64,000 bases of DNA from Gammaproteobacteria bacterium (GTDB lineage: Bacteria; Pseudomonadota; Gammaproteobacteria; Chromatiales; Chromatiaceae), in the NCBI GenBank assembly GCA_020445255.1, contig JAGRGY010000014.1:74282-138281 (forward strand), given 5' to 3'. The translations under genes were made by a program, and so were the position numbers. How positions within the stretch are numbered: the stretch's first letter is position 1; every line of letters begins with the position of its first letter. This document shows, in pieces, positions 48,583 to 59,043 of the stretch. Under the pieces are notes generated by a model. That model saw only the letters and a program-made list of their open reading frames with translations, was not told the origin of the DNA and made no database searches.

Positions 48583-49494
48583 ATGTCCGCAGTGATGGCC
48601 CCGCAGGGCGACAACTTTCTCAGCGTGAAGCAGGTCGCAGCCTACCTGCAGCTGAACGAGAAAAAGGTCTACGCACTCGTCAACGAGGGGCGTATGCCGG
48701 CAACCAAGGTGACCGGCAAGTGGATGTTCCCGCGTGAGCTGATCGACCGCTGGATGATCGATTCGGCCCACGGCGGCCTGTTGGCCGACCGCCTCGCGAT
48801 CGCAGGCAGCGACGATCCCTTGCTGTACCGCATGCTCACGGCATTTGCGCGCGACGTCGATGCACTCGCGCAGGTGAGCTTCACGCCGACGGGTACGCGT
48901 CTCGGACTCGAACTGCTGCAGGCCGGCCGGGTCGATGTTGCGGCCATACACTGGGGGCCGATGGCCGAAAGCCGCACGCGCCATCCGGCCCTGCTGCGGC
49001 AGCACCCGACGCATCACAACTGGGTACTGATCCGCGCGTTCTCACGCGAGCAGGGACTGATCGTGCGGCGTGACATCGCGGAGCGCTGCGCCGGCGCCGA
49101 TGTCGTTCTGACGCGTGGCTATCGCTGGGTGCAACGTCAGGCGGGTTCGGGCACGCAGCGTTTCATGATGGAGCTGCGCAAGCGTGCGCCAGAGGCGGGC
49201 GGACTCGACTCCGGGGTCACGGCATTGTCGGAACGCGAGGCAGCTGCGGCGATCGTGCTCGGCCAGGCCGACGTCGCGCCGGGTGCGCGTGCCACTGCCG
49301 TGGAGGCCGGGCTTGGCTTCCTTCCGCTCGGCATCGAGGCGTTCGACCTTGCACTGCCGCGCGGTGTCTGGTTCCGCCGCCTGTTCCAGGACCTGCTTGC
49401 GCGCCTGCAGTCGGGCGAATGCCGGCAGACCGCCGACCTGCTCGGCGGCTACGACTTCACTGAATTCGGCGAGATGATCTGGGGTCAGGACTGA
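48583..49494 (+). CDS. HTH (excisionase/MerR-type) regulator with PBP-like sensor domain
   Basis: A 303-residue protein. Residues about 10-60 are an excisionase-family helix-turn-helix (FLSVKQVAAYLQLNEKKVYALVNEGRMPATKVTGKWMFPRELIDRWM). Residues about 65-300 are a periplasmic-binding-protein-like domain (LAIAGSDDPLLYRMLTAFA, TPTGTRLGLELLQAGRVDVAAIHWGP, GSGTQRFMMELRKRA, LGQADVAPGARATAVEAGLGFLPL). The latter type (PBP-like, also found fused to MoeA) is associated with molybdate or tungstate sensing. ATG 48583 with AGGGAAAAGGGGG upstream. It is the last gene of the moaA unit; role as an anion-responsive regulator is inferred. Confidence 0.82.
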   Translation: MSAVMAPQGDNFLSVKQVAAYLQLNEKKVYALVNEGRMPATKVTGKWMFPRELIDRWMIDSAHGGLLADRLAIAGSDDPLLYRMLTAFARDVDALAQVSFTPTGTRLGLELLQAGRVDVAAIHWGPMAESRTRHPALLRQHPTHHNWVLIRAFSREQGLIVRRDIAERCAGADVVLTRGYRWVQRQAGSGTQRFMMELRKRAPEAGGLDSGVTALSEREAAAAIVLGQADVAPGARATAVEAGLGFLPLGIEAFDLALPRGVWFRRLFQDLLARLQSGECRQTADLLGGYDFTEFGEMIWGQD

Positions 49495-49500
49495 CGTCGG

Positions 49501-50241
49501 TCAGCGCGATCCGCACACCGGACAGTCCGCTCGTCCGCCTACCCGTACCTTCTGCCAGTGCATCGCGGCCGCGTCGAACAACAGCATGCTGCCGCGCAGT
49601 GCATCGCTATCCCCGAGCAGCACCTGGATCGCCTGCAGCGCCTGCAGGCTGCCCATCACGCCGACCACGGGCGCCAGCACACCCTCCATCGCGCACGTCT
49701 CCTGGTGTTCCAGTGCTTCGGGGTAGACACATTGGTAACACGGCCTGCCGCCCGGCAGCGCGGTCAGGATCTGGCCCTCGCGCCGGATCGCGGCGGCCGT
49801 CACCAGCGGAGTGCCATTGGCCATGGCGGCGCGATTGATCCGGAAGCGCGAGGCGAAGTTGTCCGTGCAGTCGAGGACGATGTCGGCGGTCGCGATCTGC
49901 GAATCCAGCTCGTCGTCGTCGAGTTCCCAGTCGATCGCCTCGACCCGGCATTGCGGGTTCAATGCCTCGAGGGTTCGTTTCGCCGACATCGCCTTGGGTT
50001 CGCCGATATCCAGCTCGCGGTGCGCGATCTGGCGTTGCAGGTTGGACGTCTCGACGCGGTCGAAGTCACTGATTACCAGCCTGCCGACGCCGCTCGCCGC
50101 CAGGTACATCGAGGCCGGCGAACCCAGTCCCCCGAGCCCGATCACGAGCGCCTGTGCGTCCAGCAGGCGTTGCTGACCCGATTCGCCAATCGCGTCGATC
50201 CGTATCTGGCGCGCATAGCGCTGGCGCTGTTCGGGCGTCAT
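49501..50241 (-). CDS. moeB: MoeB/ThiF-type adenylyltransferase
   Basis: A 246-residue E1-like enzyme that activates MoaD (or ThiS) at its C-terminal Gly. The ATP site is VIGLGGLGSPASMYLAASGVG, followed by DRVETSNLQRQIAH and CTDNFASRFRINRA with the catalytic Asp. Two zinc CxxC pairs are visible, CYQC and CPVC near the C-terminus. The ATG at 50241 is preferred (MTPEQRQRYARQIRI); the frame opens at 50286 but overlaps the kinase gene. It is cotranscribed after the sensor kinase (10 bp gap), suggesting its link with Moco supply. Confidence 0.9.
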   Translation of the reverse strand: MTPEQRQRYARQIRIDAIGESGQQRLLDAQALVIGLGGLGSPASMYLAASGVGRLVISDFDRVETSNLQRQIAHRELDIGEPKAMSAKRTLEALNPQCRVEAIDWELDDDELDSQIATADIVLDCTDNFASRFRINRAAMANGTPLVTAAAIRREGQILTALPGGRPCYQCVYPEALEHQETCAMEGVLAPVVGVMGSLQALQAIQVLLGDSDALRGSMLLFDAAAMHWQKVRVGGRADCPVCGSR

Positions 50242-50251
50242 CGCTATGGCG

Positions 50252-52336
50252 TCAACCACCGACCTGCCGCGATTCGGACGGGGCACGCGCGGTCGGCAGC
50301 TCGGGCGCCTCGTGCGGCACTGTCGCGTGCAGCTGTTCGGCCAGGGTTTCCTCGTCTTCGGTCAGCTGTGGCTGCTGGAGCAGCCAGATGCTGAAGCGCG
50401 AGCCGGCGCCGGGCTGTGACGTCACGCTGATATTGCCGCCATATCGCCGGATCAGTCCGTAACTGACCGACAAGCCGAGCCCGGTTCCCTGGCCCTGCGG
50501 TTTGGTACTGTAGAAAGGGTTGAAGATCTGGCTGCTCTGCTGCTCGTCCATGCCGGCGCCATTGTCGGCGATCGTCACGCAGACGCCTTTCTGCTCCCAG
50601 TCTTCGGTGATCACCGTGATCCGGCCGTCGCGTTCAGGCAGCGCATGGGCGGCGTTCGAGATCAGGTTCACGAGTACCTGCTGCAGTTCCTGCTCGTTGA
50701 TCGACACCGGGATCGTGGCTTTCAGTTCAAGGTTCAGCACAAATGGCTTCTGCTTGCGCAGCGGGGATACGAGCGCCAGCGTGTCGCGGACGACCTGGTT
50801 CACGTCCAGGTCGGTGAGGTAACCGGCGTAATCGCCGGGGCGCGCGTACTTGAGCAGTTTCTCGATGATCGCCTGAATCCGGTAAATCTGTTCGATGACG
50901 AGATTCACTTCGTCGCGCACCGGGTCCAGGCGATCGCCGAGTTCTGCGACCAGCACATCGAGGTTGCCGAGCATGACCTGGGTCGGGTTGTTGATCTCGT
51001 GGGCCACACCCGCGGTGAGTTCGCCGATCGCGGCAAGTTTCTCCGCCATGACCAACTGGCGCCGTGTCTCCCGCAGCACGGTGATCGTGCGCTGCAGTTC
51101 GGCGTTGCGGTGTTGTAGCTCGGCGGTGCGTTCGGCAACCTTGTCCTCGAGTTGCTCCGCCCAGCGCTGCATCTCGGTGGCGTGGCTCTCGATCCGGTCC
51201 AGCATTGCGTCGAATTCGTGCGCCAGCTCCGCCAGTTCATCCTTGCTCGCCACCGCACCGACCCGCAGTGTCTTGCCCAACCGGCTGGCCTGGACGACGT
51301 GCGACATGCGCTCGACCGGTCGGAAGATCGACTTGGCTCCGCGGATCGCCAGCACAACATACAGCCCGATAAGTCCCACGATCAGGAGCAGGACCAGGCC
51401 AAGTGTCTTCCACAAGGTCGCACGGAACGGCGCCTCGAGATAGCCGGCATAAAGTATGCCGACACGTTGCCCGGTCACATCAACGATTGGTTCATACGCC
51501 GAGATGTACCAGTCATTGACGACGAACGCGCGATTAATCCATTTTTCACCCTGATCGAGCACGGCGCGACTGACCTCTTCCGAGACACGTGTGCCCAGGG
51601 CGCGTGCGCCGGCCACGCGCGGTACGTTGGTCGAAATGCGCACGTCGTCGAGAAAGACCGTCACGGTGCCGATGCTGCCGGCCGGCAGGCTGCCCGGACC
51701 ATAGACAAGATCACGGATGGCATCGACGAAATCGAAATTGTTGTTGAGCAACATGCCGCCGTCGAGGATCGCCTCGAGTCGACCGCTGGTGTCGATGACC
51801 GGTTGCCATGCGCGGATGACCATGCCGCGGTTCTCGACCGTGCGTTCGGTCGGACGTGCGCGGCGGGTCTGCAGCAACGGCAGGCGCACGGCGTCGGCGA
51901 GTCCTGGACGCAGCCGCTCGAGGTCACCGGGCTCGAGGATCTCGATGCCGACGTGAGGCTCAACTGGCTGCGCCACAACGTCATCGACCGGGTAGACGAC
52001 GCGTAGGAAGCTGAACCCGGCCTTGTCACGCAACTCGTCGGCCAACTGATGCATTGCCTCCTGATCGCCGCGCGACAAGGCTTCGCGGAAACGGTACGAC
52101 TCACCCAAGCTGGCGAGCAGATCGAGATGGTCACTCTGGATGCGTTCGAAGGTGTCGTGCGCAACGGCCAGGTCGGTGTTGACCTTGATGAAAAGCTGGT
52201 CGTACGTGAACGACGCACCCCATGCGGTCAAGCCGGCGAGGGCGATCGGCAGCACCAGCGCAACCGGAATCAGCGCCAGTGCCAACAGCTTGTGCCGCAC
52301 GCTGCGGCGAATCGACTCGACGATGCGGAACAGCAT
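50252..52336 (-). CDS. Membrane sensor histidine kinase of the FDH/Moco regulon
   Basis: A 694-residue kinase. TM1 (about 18-40) is followed by a periplasmic cache-type sensor (about 45-305, containing GYLEAPF near its end and FVVNDWYISAYEPIVDVTGQRVGILYAG), TM2 (about 310-335) and a HAMP region. A short coiled coil then leads to HisKA with the phospho-His in GVAHEINNPTQ, and a HATPase with NLISNAAHAL, DNGAGM and GTGLGLSVSYG. The cache domain senses an external small molecule, plausibly formate; that is inference. ATG 52336. It follows the response regulator gene and precedes moeB. Confidence 0.9.
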   Translation of the reverse strand: MLFRIVESIRRSVRHKLLALALIPVALVLPIALAGLTAWGASFTYDQLFIKVNTDLAVAHDTFERIQSDHLDLLASLGESYRFREALSRGDQEAMHQLADELRDKAGFSFLRVVYPVDDVVAQPVEPHVGIEILEPGDLERLRPGLADAVRLPLLQTRRARPTERTVENRGMVIRAWQPVIDTSGRLEAILDGGMLLNNNFDFVDAIRDLVYGPGSLPAGSIGTVTVFLDDVRISTNVPRVAGARALGTRVSEEVSRAVLDQGEKWINRAFVVNDWYISAYEPIVDVTGQRVGILYAGYLEAPFRATLWKTLGLVLLLIVGLIGLYVVLAIRGAKSIFRPVERMSHVVQASRLGKTLRVGAVASKDELAELAHEFDAMLDRIESHATEMQRWAEQLEDKVAERTAELQHRNAELQRTITVLRETRRQLVMAEKLAAIGELTAGVAHEINNPTQVMLGNLDVLVAELGDRLDPVRDEVNLVIEQIYRIQAIIEKLLKYARPGDYAGYLTDLDVNQVVRDTLALVSPLRKQKPFVLNLELKATIPVSINEQELQQVLVNLISNAAHALPERDGRITVITEDWEQKGVCVTIADNGAGMDEQQSSQIFNPFYSTKPQGQGTGLGLSVSYGLIRRYGGNISVTSQPGAGSRFSIWLLQQPQLTEDEETLAEQLHATVPHEAPELPTARAPSESRQVGG

Positions 52337-52473
52337 GCGCACTATCGGGAGTTCATGACTGCCGGCGTCGGATGCCGCTCGGCACATGATCGTGCGGGTC
52401 GCGGCCGATCGCACGGCCGTGTGCTTTCGACGCCGGGTTCAGCGTCCGCCACGGGACGCCATCCCGGCGGTGG

Positions 52474-53886
<1,413 letters not shown>

Positions 53887-54143
53887 GGTCGTCTCGCACG
53901 CGGCCGATTGGGTACCACTGCCTGTCGGTCTCGACCCGACGGACGGTGGGGCGACGGAAGATCTGGCTGCATTCTCCGCGACCGGTGTCGGCACACGCGT
54001 CGTTATTGGTTCAATCTGTCCCGATAAGTCTAATCGACGCTGGTACATTTTGTCCGGAAAAACGCGCTCGGCGCGCTGCAAGGCCGCGACCGGGACCTCC
54101 GTCAGGCGTTACGATGCGGCCTGCACGTCGCCGCGGGCGCGGC
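53887..54143. promoter_or_regulatory. Intergenic region with TTTTGTCC dyad upstream of mobA promoter
   Basis: Divergent spacer between the response regulator and mobA. ATTTTGTCC-GGAAAAAC at 54047-54063 is an imperfect dyad whose left half recurs, inverted, at 46467-46476 in the fdh/moaA spacer. A related CTGTCCCGA lies at 54016-54024. They are 80-130 bp upstream of the mobA sigma-54 promoter, normal distance for enhancer sites. They may also govern the response regulator gene itself. Confidence 0.45.
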
Positions 54144-54159
54144 TGGCACCGGTGTTGCA
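54144..54159 (+). promoter_or_regulatory. Sigma-54 promoter of mobA-mobB-moeA
   Basis: TGGCACCGGTGTTGCA: the -24 hexamer TGGCAC and -12 TTGCA are both perfect, with GG-N10-GC spacing. Predicted start near 54170, leaving a leader of about 130 nt to mobA. Confidence 0.75.
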
Positions 54160-54300
54160 GTTCAGCCGCGCAGGGGCGGCAGGCGTAGACATCATTGCTT
54201 GATAATATTCGGAAGTATCCAACTCAAACCGTGATTGAGCGCGCGGCGGGCTGCGCGACGCAACGTGACGATCGATGTACAGATGATCAGGGTGAACGAC

Positions 54301-54888
54301 ATGACGGCGCTGATCCTTGCCGGTGGCAAGGGCAGGCGCATGGGTGGACGCGACAAGGGGCTGCTACCGTTCGGTGCGGGTGTCCTGATCGGGCATGTGA
54401 TCGACGCGGTGCGGCCGCAGGTCGGCGGTATCCTGATCAGCGCAAACCGCAACCGCGAGGCGTACGAACAATTCGGCTGGCCCGTCCTCGGTGATCCCTT
54501 GGAGGATTTTCAGGGACCGCTGGCCGGATTTCTCGCCGGCCTGCGGGCACTGAACAGCGAATGGCTGCTGACCCTGCCGTGTGACGGCCCGGTCGTCGTG
54601 CCCGATCTCGCGCTGCGCATGGCGCGTGCGTGCACGCCGGGCGTGGAGATCGCAGTGGCACACGACGGTGAAAGGCTGCAACCGGTTTACACGCTGATGC
54701 ATCGCGGGGTGCTTGCCGGGCTCAGCGCGGCGATCGCCGACGGCGAGCGCAAGATCGACCGATGGTTCCCGCGCCACCACTGGGTGAAGGTCGATTTTTC
54801 CGACGTGCCGGAACAGTTCGCCAATATCAACACGCCGCAGGACTACGCGGCCGCTGGCGATAGCGATGTCGCGGACGGATCGGTTTGA
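54301..54888 (+). CDS. mobA: Molybdenum cofactor guanylyltransferase MobA
   Basis: A 195-residue enzyme that adds GMP to Mo-molybdopterin to give the bis-MGD form needed by FDH. The GTP-binding ILAGGKGRRMGGRDKGLLPFG motif, PVLGDPLEDFQGPLAGFLAGL and LPCDGPVV (Mg Asp) are characteristic, and NINTPQDY closes the fold. ATG 54301, six bases after GGTGA; an in-frame ATG at 54283 would add six residues. First gene of mobA-mobB-moeA. Confidence 0.94.
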   Translation: MTALILAGGKGRRMGGRDKGLLPFGAGVLIGHVIDAVRPQVGGILISANRNREAYEQFGWPVLGDPLEDFQGPLAGFLAGLRALNSEWLLTLPCDGPVVVPDLALRMARACTPGVEIAVAHDGERLQPVYTLMHRGVLAGLSAAIADGERKIDRWFPRHHWVKVDFSDVPEQFANINTPQDYAAAGDSDVADGSV

Positions 54889-55469
54889 TGGAGCATGCTG
54901 CGGATGCGTCGCTCGGCAACTTTCCGGTGCCCCTGATCGGCATCGCCGCCTACAGCGGCACCGGCAAGACCACGCTGCTGATCAAGCTGTTGCCCCTGCT
55001 CAAGGCCCAGGGCCTGCGTGTCGCGGTCGTCAAGCATGCCCATCACGCCTTCGATATGGACCAGCCCGGGAAGGACAGCTACGAGCTGCGTGCCGCAGGC
55101 GCCGACGAGATGCTGGTGGCCGCGCGGTGCCGGTTCGGCCTGATTCGTGAATGTCGCGATGCCGACCGCGAACCGCGCCTGCGCGATGCGCTGGAATTCC
55201 TGCGGCCGGAGAACCTCGACCTGGTGTTGGTCGAGGGCTTCAAGAACGAGCCGATCCCGAAGATCGAGCTGCACCGGTCCACCTTGCCCCATCCGCTGTT
55301 GTTCACGCACGATGCGAACGTCATCGCCGTTGCCTGTGATGATGGCGCATTCGCGGGTAAGGAGATGCCGGTTCCGCGCCTGTCGATCGATCGGGTCGAC
55401 GAGGTCGCACGCTTCATTCTCGACTACACCGCCCTGTCGAGGCAGTTCAACCAGGATGCAGGCCTCTGA
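54888..55469 (+). CDS. mobB: Molybdopterin-guanine dinucleotide biosynthesis protein MobB
   Basis: A 193-residue GTPase. P-loop YSGTGKTTLL, then VAVVKHAHHAFDMDQPGKDSYELRAAGADEMLVA and DLVLVEGFKNEPIPKIELHR are the MobB signature. It assists MobA in cofactor maturation; its exact role is not settled. The ATG overlaps the mobA TGA (TGATG), so translation is coupled. Confidence 0.93.
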   Translation: MEHAADASLGNFPVPLIGIAAYSGTGKTTLLIKLLPLLKAQGLRVAVVKHAHHAFDMDQPGKDSYELRAAGADEMLVAARCRFGLIRECRDADREPRLRDALEFLRPENLDLVLVEGFKNEPIPKIELHRSTLPHPLLFTHDANVIAVACDDGAFAGKEMPVPRLSIDRVDEVARFILDYTALSRQFNQDAGL

Positions 55470-55473
55470 CGTC

Positions 55474-56751
55474 ATGTCCATCGATCGCGAATCCCTGGCA
55501 ACCCGACCGTCCTGTGCCGACGCGCGTGACGATGATGCGCTCTCGGTCGCCGCTGCGCGTGATGCCATCCGGGCGGCGGTGCAGCCGTTCGCCCATGACG
55601 AGATCGTACCGATCCGTGCCGCACTCGGCCGGGTGCTGGCAGTTGACTGCATCTCGCCGATCGCCGTGCCCAGCCATACAAATTCCGCCGTCGACGGCTA
55701 TGCGCTGGCCGGTGTCGACCTGCCTGGCGACGGTGTACGCGAGTACCCGGTGGTTGCGACCGTGATGGCGGGCGGCCGCGAGGCAGTGGTCTGCGGCGCG
55801 GGGCAATGCGTCCGGATCATGACCGGGGCGCCCATGCCGGCAGGCGCCGATACGGTCGTGATGCAGGAACACGTCGAAGTCGTCGATGACGGAGGCGTGC
55901 GGATCGATGCCAGGCACAGGGTGGGTCAGAACGTGCGCCAGGCCGGGGAGGACATCGCCGTCGGCAGCCGCGTGTTCGCCGCGGGCCGCCTGCTGCGTGC
56001 CGCCGACATCGGCGTGCTGGCGTCGCTCGGATTCGGCGAGATCCGCGTGCGTCGGCGGCCCAGGGTTGCGTTCTTCTCGACCGGTGACGAATTGCGCTCG
56101 ATAGGCGAGCCGCTCGCCGAGGGCGAGATCTATGACAGCAATCGCTACACGCTGTACGCGATGCTCACCGAGTCCGGTGCCGACGTGGTCGATCTCGGTG
56201 TGGTGGGCGATGACCCGGAGGCACTGGCACGCGCGTTCCACGCGGCGGCCGGGGTCGCCGACGTGGTGGTGACATCGGGCGGCGTATCGGTGGGCGAGGC
56301 CGATTACACCAAGGCGATCCTGGCGCGTCTGGGTCAGATGTCATTCTGGACGATCGCGATGAAGCCCGGTCGCCCGTTGACCTTCGGCCGGCTGGGTGAT
56401 GCCCTGTTCTTTGGGCTGCCTGGCAACCCGGTCGCGGTCATGCTGACGTTTCAGCAGTTCGTGGGTCCGGCCTTGCGTTACCTCGTCAGCGGTGTCTGGC
56501 CGGAACCGTTGATCGTCCGTGCAGCGAGCGCGGTCGAACTGAAGAAGCGGCCTGGGCGGTTCGAGTTTTTGCGCGCCATCCTCGAGCGCGATGTCGACGG
56601 ACGGCTGACCGTGCGCCCGGCCGGTGCGCAGGGTTCCGGCATATTGACCTCGATGAGCCGCGCCAACTGCCTGGTGCTCCTGCCGGAGGACTGTGACGGT
56701 GTGCGCGCGGGCGAACCGGTCGACGTCCAGCCGTTCGCGACCGAACTCTGA
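55474..56751 (+). CDS. moeA: Molybdopterin molybdenumtransferase MoeA
   Basis: A 425-residue enzyme that inserts molybdate into adenylylated molybdopterin. Motifs are AVPSHTNSAVDGYAL, IMTGAPMPAGADTVVMQE, FSTGDEL, YDSNRYTLYAML, TSGGVSVGEADYTK and MKPGRPLTFG with FGLPGNPVAVM, all typical MoeA. Four domains are complete. Start chosen at ATG 55474 (MSIDRESL), 4 bases after the mobB stop; ATG 55456 inside mobB is possible. It completes the mobA-mobB-moeA operon. Confidence 0.93.
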   Translation: MSIDRESLATRPSCADARDDDALSVAAARDAIRAAVQPFAHDEIVPIRAALGRVLAVDCISPIAVPSHTNSAVDGYALAGVDLPGDGVREYPVVATVMAGGREAVVCGAGQCVRIMTGAPMPAGADTVVMQEHVEVVDDGGVRIDARHRVGQNVRQAGEDIAVGSRVFAAGRLLRAADIGVLASLGFGEIRVRRRPRVAFFSTGDELRSIGEPLAEGEIYDSNRYTLYAMLTESGADVVDLGVVGDDPEALARAFHAAAGVADVVVTSGGVSVGEADYTKAILARLGQMSFWTIAMKPGRPLTFGRLGDALFFGLPGNPVAVMLTFQQFVGPALRYLVSGVWPEPLIVRAASAVELKKRPGRFEFLRAILERDVDGRLTVRPAGAQGSGILTSMSRANCLVLLPEDCDGVRAGEPVDVQPFATEL

Positions 56752-56934
56752 TTCGCAGCGTCCGGATCGGCGGTCCCGGCATGTCGGCGCGCTCGCGCTA
56801 TCCACATCGACAGCCTGAACGACTAGGATAACGCCCTGCAGGCCGCCGCCCGGCGGGCTGCCTCGACAACAACGACCGAACGCCGGGCGCGCCGGGCGCC
56901 GCTGGGCACCGCAATCAGAGGAGCGGACAGGACG

Positions 56935-58113
56935 ATGACGACCACCCCCATGCAGTATCTCGACAAGGCCATGAATGCGTTGCACGACATGGGCCTGGTA
57001 CCGACTGACGACGACGGCCAGGAGGCGCCGATCATCGTATTGTTGAACCTGATCTCCGAACTCGACGAGCAGCGGGTCGCCGCGATCGCGCGTACGCTCG
57101 ACAAGGCCTCGCTGTTCAACGATGTCGTGCGCGAACAGGTGCAGGCGATGGAGATCGGCGAACGCTATGAGCAGATCACCAATGCGTTCAACAGCATCCG
57201 CGAAGACGCGAAGAAGATGGTCGAGCAGATCGAGGACGGACACCTCGACACCTTTGAGCGCATCAGCAACGTGTGGATGAAGGTGACGCGCGGCGACATC
57301 GCCTCGCGGTTCGACAAGATCAAGGACACCTACCTCGACGTGACCGCGTCGACCAACGACCAGATCCAGCGCGAGAACAAGATCCTCGATGCGTACCAGG
57401 ACTTCCGCGGGGCATTGAAGGAGTCGGAGGTGCTGTCGCTCGAGGTGCTGAAGACGGCCGAGCAGAAGTTGGCCGAGGCGAAAAAGGCGCTGGCCGATGC
57501 GATGAAGACGGTCGAGGCCTACACCGGCGACGATGCGCCCGAACGCGCAAAACTGGAAATGGCGCGCGACGAGAAGGTGCGCGCGCTGCAGAACGAGGAC
57601 AAGCGCTACCAGATAGCCAAGGATCTCGCCGACAACCTGACCGTCAGCTACAACACCTCTGAGGTCATCATGGCGCGCCTGCTGCAGACGACGACAGCGA
57701 AAGAACGTGTATACGCTCAGGCGGTTTCTTTTTTCGGCACCAACGAGGTCGTACTGACCGCGCTGTCGGCCTCGTTCACCGGCATGTTCGGCCTGCACGA
57801 AGGCACGCAGACGATCGAGGCGATGAAGGAGGGTATGAGCAAGTCACTGGAGGATCTGGCCGAGGTTGGCGGCAAGATCCAGGACGCGGCCATCCGCGCC
57901 GGCTATGGGCCGACGATCCGCGCCGAGTCTGTCAAGAAGCTGGTCGACGCGGTCGTGAACTGGCAGGAGCGTTCGCACGAGATCATCGCCGAGATGCGCC
58001 AGCTGGCGACGGCCAACGCCGATGAGATCCGCGACGCCGTCGAGCAGGGCAAGCGCAAGCTCGCGCGGCTCGCCGAGGAGGGCAAGGGCCTGTCGCTCGA
58101 GTTGCGCGCATGA
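56935..58113 (+). CDS. Coiled-coil cell-envelope protein, first gene of three-gene cluster
   Basis: A 392-residue, highly charged, almost entirely helical soluble protein without signal peptide (MQYLDKAMNALHDMGLVPTDD...). Long coiled-coil stretches run through KTAEQKLAEAKKALADAMKTVEAY and EKVRALQNEDKRYQIAKDLADNLTVSYNTSEVIMARLLQTT. It shows a TelA/PspA-like overall look and belongs to a family often labelled only as cell surface protein; I cannot assign a function. Its stop overlaps the start of the next gene (ATGA). ATG 56935 with GAGGAGCGGACAGG upstream. Codon use matches the neighbours. Confidence 0.72.
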   Translation: MTTTPMQYLDKAMNALHDMGLVPTDDDGQEAPIIVLLNLISELDEQRVAAIARTLDKASLFNDVVREQVQAMEIGERYEQITNAFNSIREDAKKMVEQIEDGHLDTFERISNVWMKVTRGDIASRFDKIKDTYLDVTASTNDQIQRENKILDAYQDFRGALKESEVLSLEVLKTAEQKLAEAKKALADAMKTVEAYTGDDAPERAKLEMARDEKVRALQNEDKRYQIAKDLADNLTVSYNTSEVIMARLLQTTTAKERVYAQAVSFFGTNEVVLTALSASFTGMFGLHEGTQTIEAMKEGMSKSLEDLAEVGGKIQDAAIRAGYGPTIRAESVKKLVDAVVNWQERSHEIIAEMRQLATANADEIRDAVEQGKRKLARLAEEGKGLSLELRA

Positions 58114-59033
58114 ATAACGCATCGGCGTCGGTTGCCGACGCCAACGTGCACGAGCGGCCACCACTCGATGACGTCATGCTGGCGATGGATGTCGTCGACA
58201 CACTGCGCCGCCGTGAACGCCTGGTCGAACGTGAACTGGACGAGGCGGGACGTGAAGAGGATCTCAAGTCACGCCTGCGACGGATCTATGAACAGCAGGG
58301 CATCGACGTGCCCGATCATGTCATCGACCAGGCCGTTGCGGCACTCAACGAGGACCGTTTCACCTACAAGCCGGCCGGGTCAGGGGTCGCCAGACGCCTC
58401 GCGCTGCTGTACGTCAGCCGCGGCCGCTGGGGGAAATGGGTTGGCGGCGGCATCGGTGCGGCGCTGTTGGCCGCGGTCGTCAACTATTTTGCCTTTGTCG
58501 CACCCGACAGGGCCCTGCCAGGCCAGCTCGCGCAGCAGTTTCAATCCGTCCTGGCCATCGCTGCCGACGACGACGCGCGTAACGCCGCGCAACAAATCCT
58601 GAACCAGGGACAGGCGGCGCTCGCGCGCGACGATACCGATGCAGCGAAGAAGGCGGTCGAGCGACTCGCACAGTTTGGCAGCGCTCTGGCGCAGGAGTTC
58701 GTCATCCAGGTCGTCAACCGGCCGGGTGAGCGCTCCGGGGTGTGGCGCATTCCCGATATCAACCAGAATGCGCGCAACTACTACCTGGTCGTCGAGGCCG
58801 TGAATCCGGGCGGTGAACGACTGCGCGTGCCCGTCAGCAGCGAGGAAACCGGCGAGACCCAGGTCGTCGATACCTGGGGCGTGCGTGTGGACGAGGCCAC
58901 GTTCGATGCCGTGCGCCGCGACAAGGAGGACGACGGCATCATCGAAAACGACCGCGTCGGTTACAAGAAGCGCGGCCATCGGGATCCGGATTACGACATG
59001 CCGACCAGCGGCGGCGCGATAACGCAATGGTAG
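58110..59033 (+). CDS. DUF6384-like membrane-anchored protein, second gene of cluster
   Basis: A 307-residue protein. The cytoplasmic N-terminal domain (about 1-105) has charged helices (DDVMLAMDVVDTLRRRERLVERELDEAGREEDLKSRLRRIYEQQGI). One membrane segment follows (about 112-132, VGGGIGAALLAAVVNYFAFVA). The periplasmic or C-terminal domain contains VIQVVNRPGERSGVWRIPDINQNARNYYLVVEAV and a beta-rich region. It looks like a DUF6384-type protein; function unknown. The ATG overlaps the upstream gene, and the third gene begins 10 bp downstream, so the three are one operon. Confidence 0.75.
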   Translation: MNNASASVADANVHERPPLDDVMLAMDVVDTLRRRERLVERELDEAGREEDLKSRLRRIYEQQGIDVPDHVIDQAVAALNEDRFTYKPAGSGVARRLALLYVSRGRWGKWVGGGIGAALLAAVVNYFAFVAPDRALPGQLAQQFQSVLAIAADDDARNAAQQILNQGQAALARDDTDAAKKAVERLAQFGSALAQEFVIQVVNRPGERSGVWRIPDINQNARNYYLVVEAVNPGGERLRVPVSSEETGETQVVDTWGVRVDEATFDAVRRDKEDDGIIENDRVGYKKRGHRDPDYDMPTSGGAITQW

Positions 59034-59043
59034 GGGCGACGCG

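Noticed and set aside
56341..57798. Minus-strand frame of 485 codons over moeA and the coiled-coil gene
   Set aside because: It covers two confident plus-strand genes and the gap between them; its sequence looks random.
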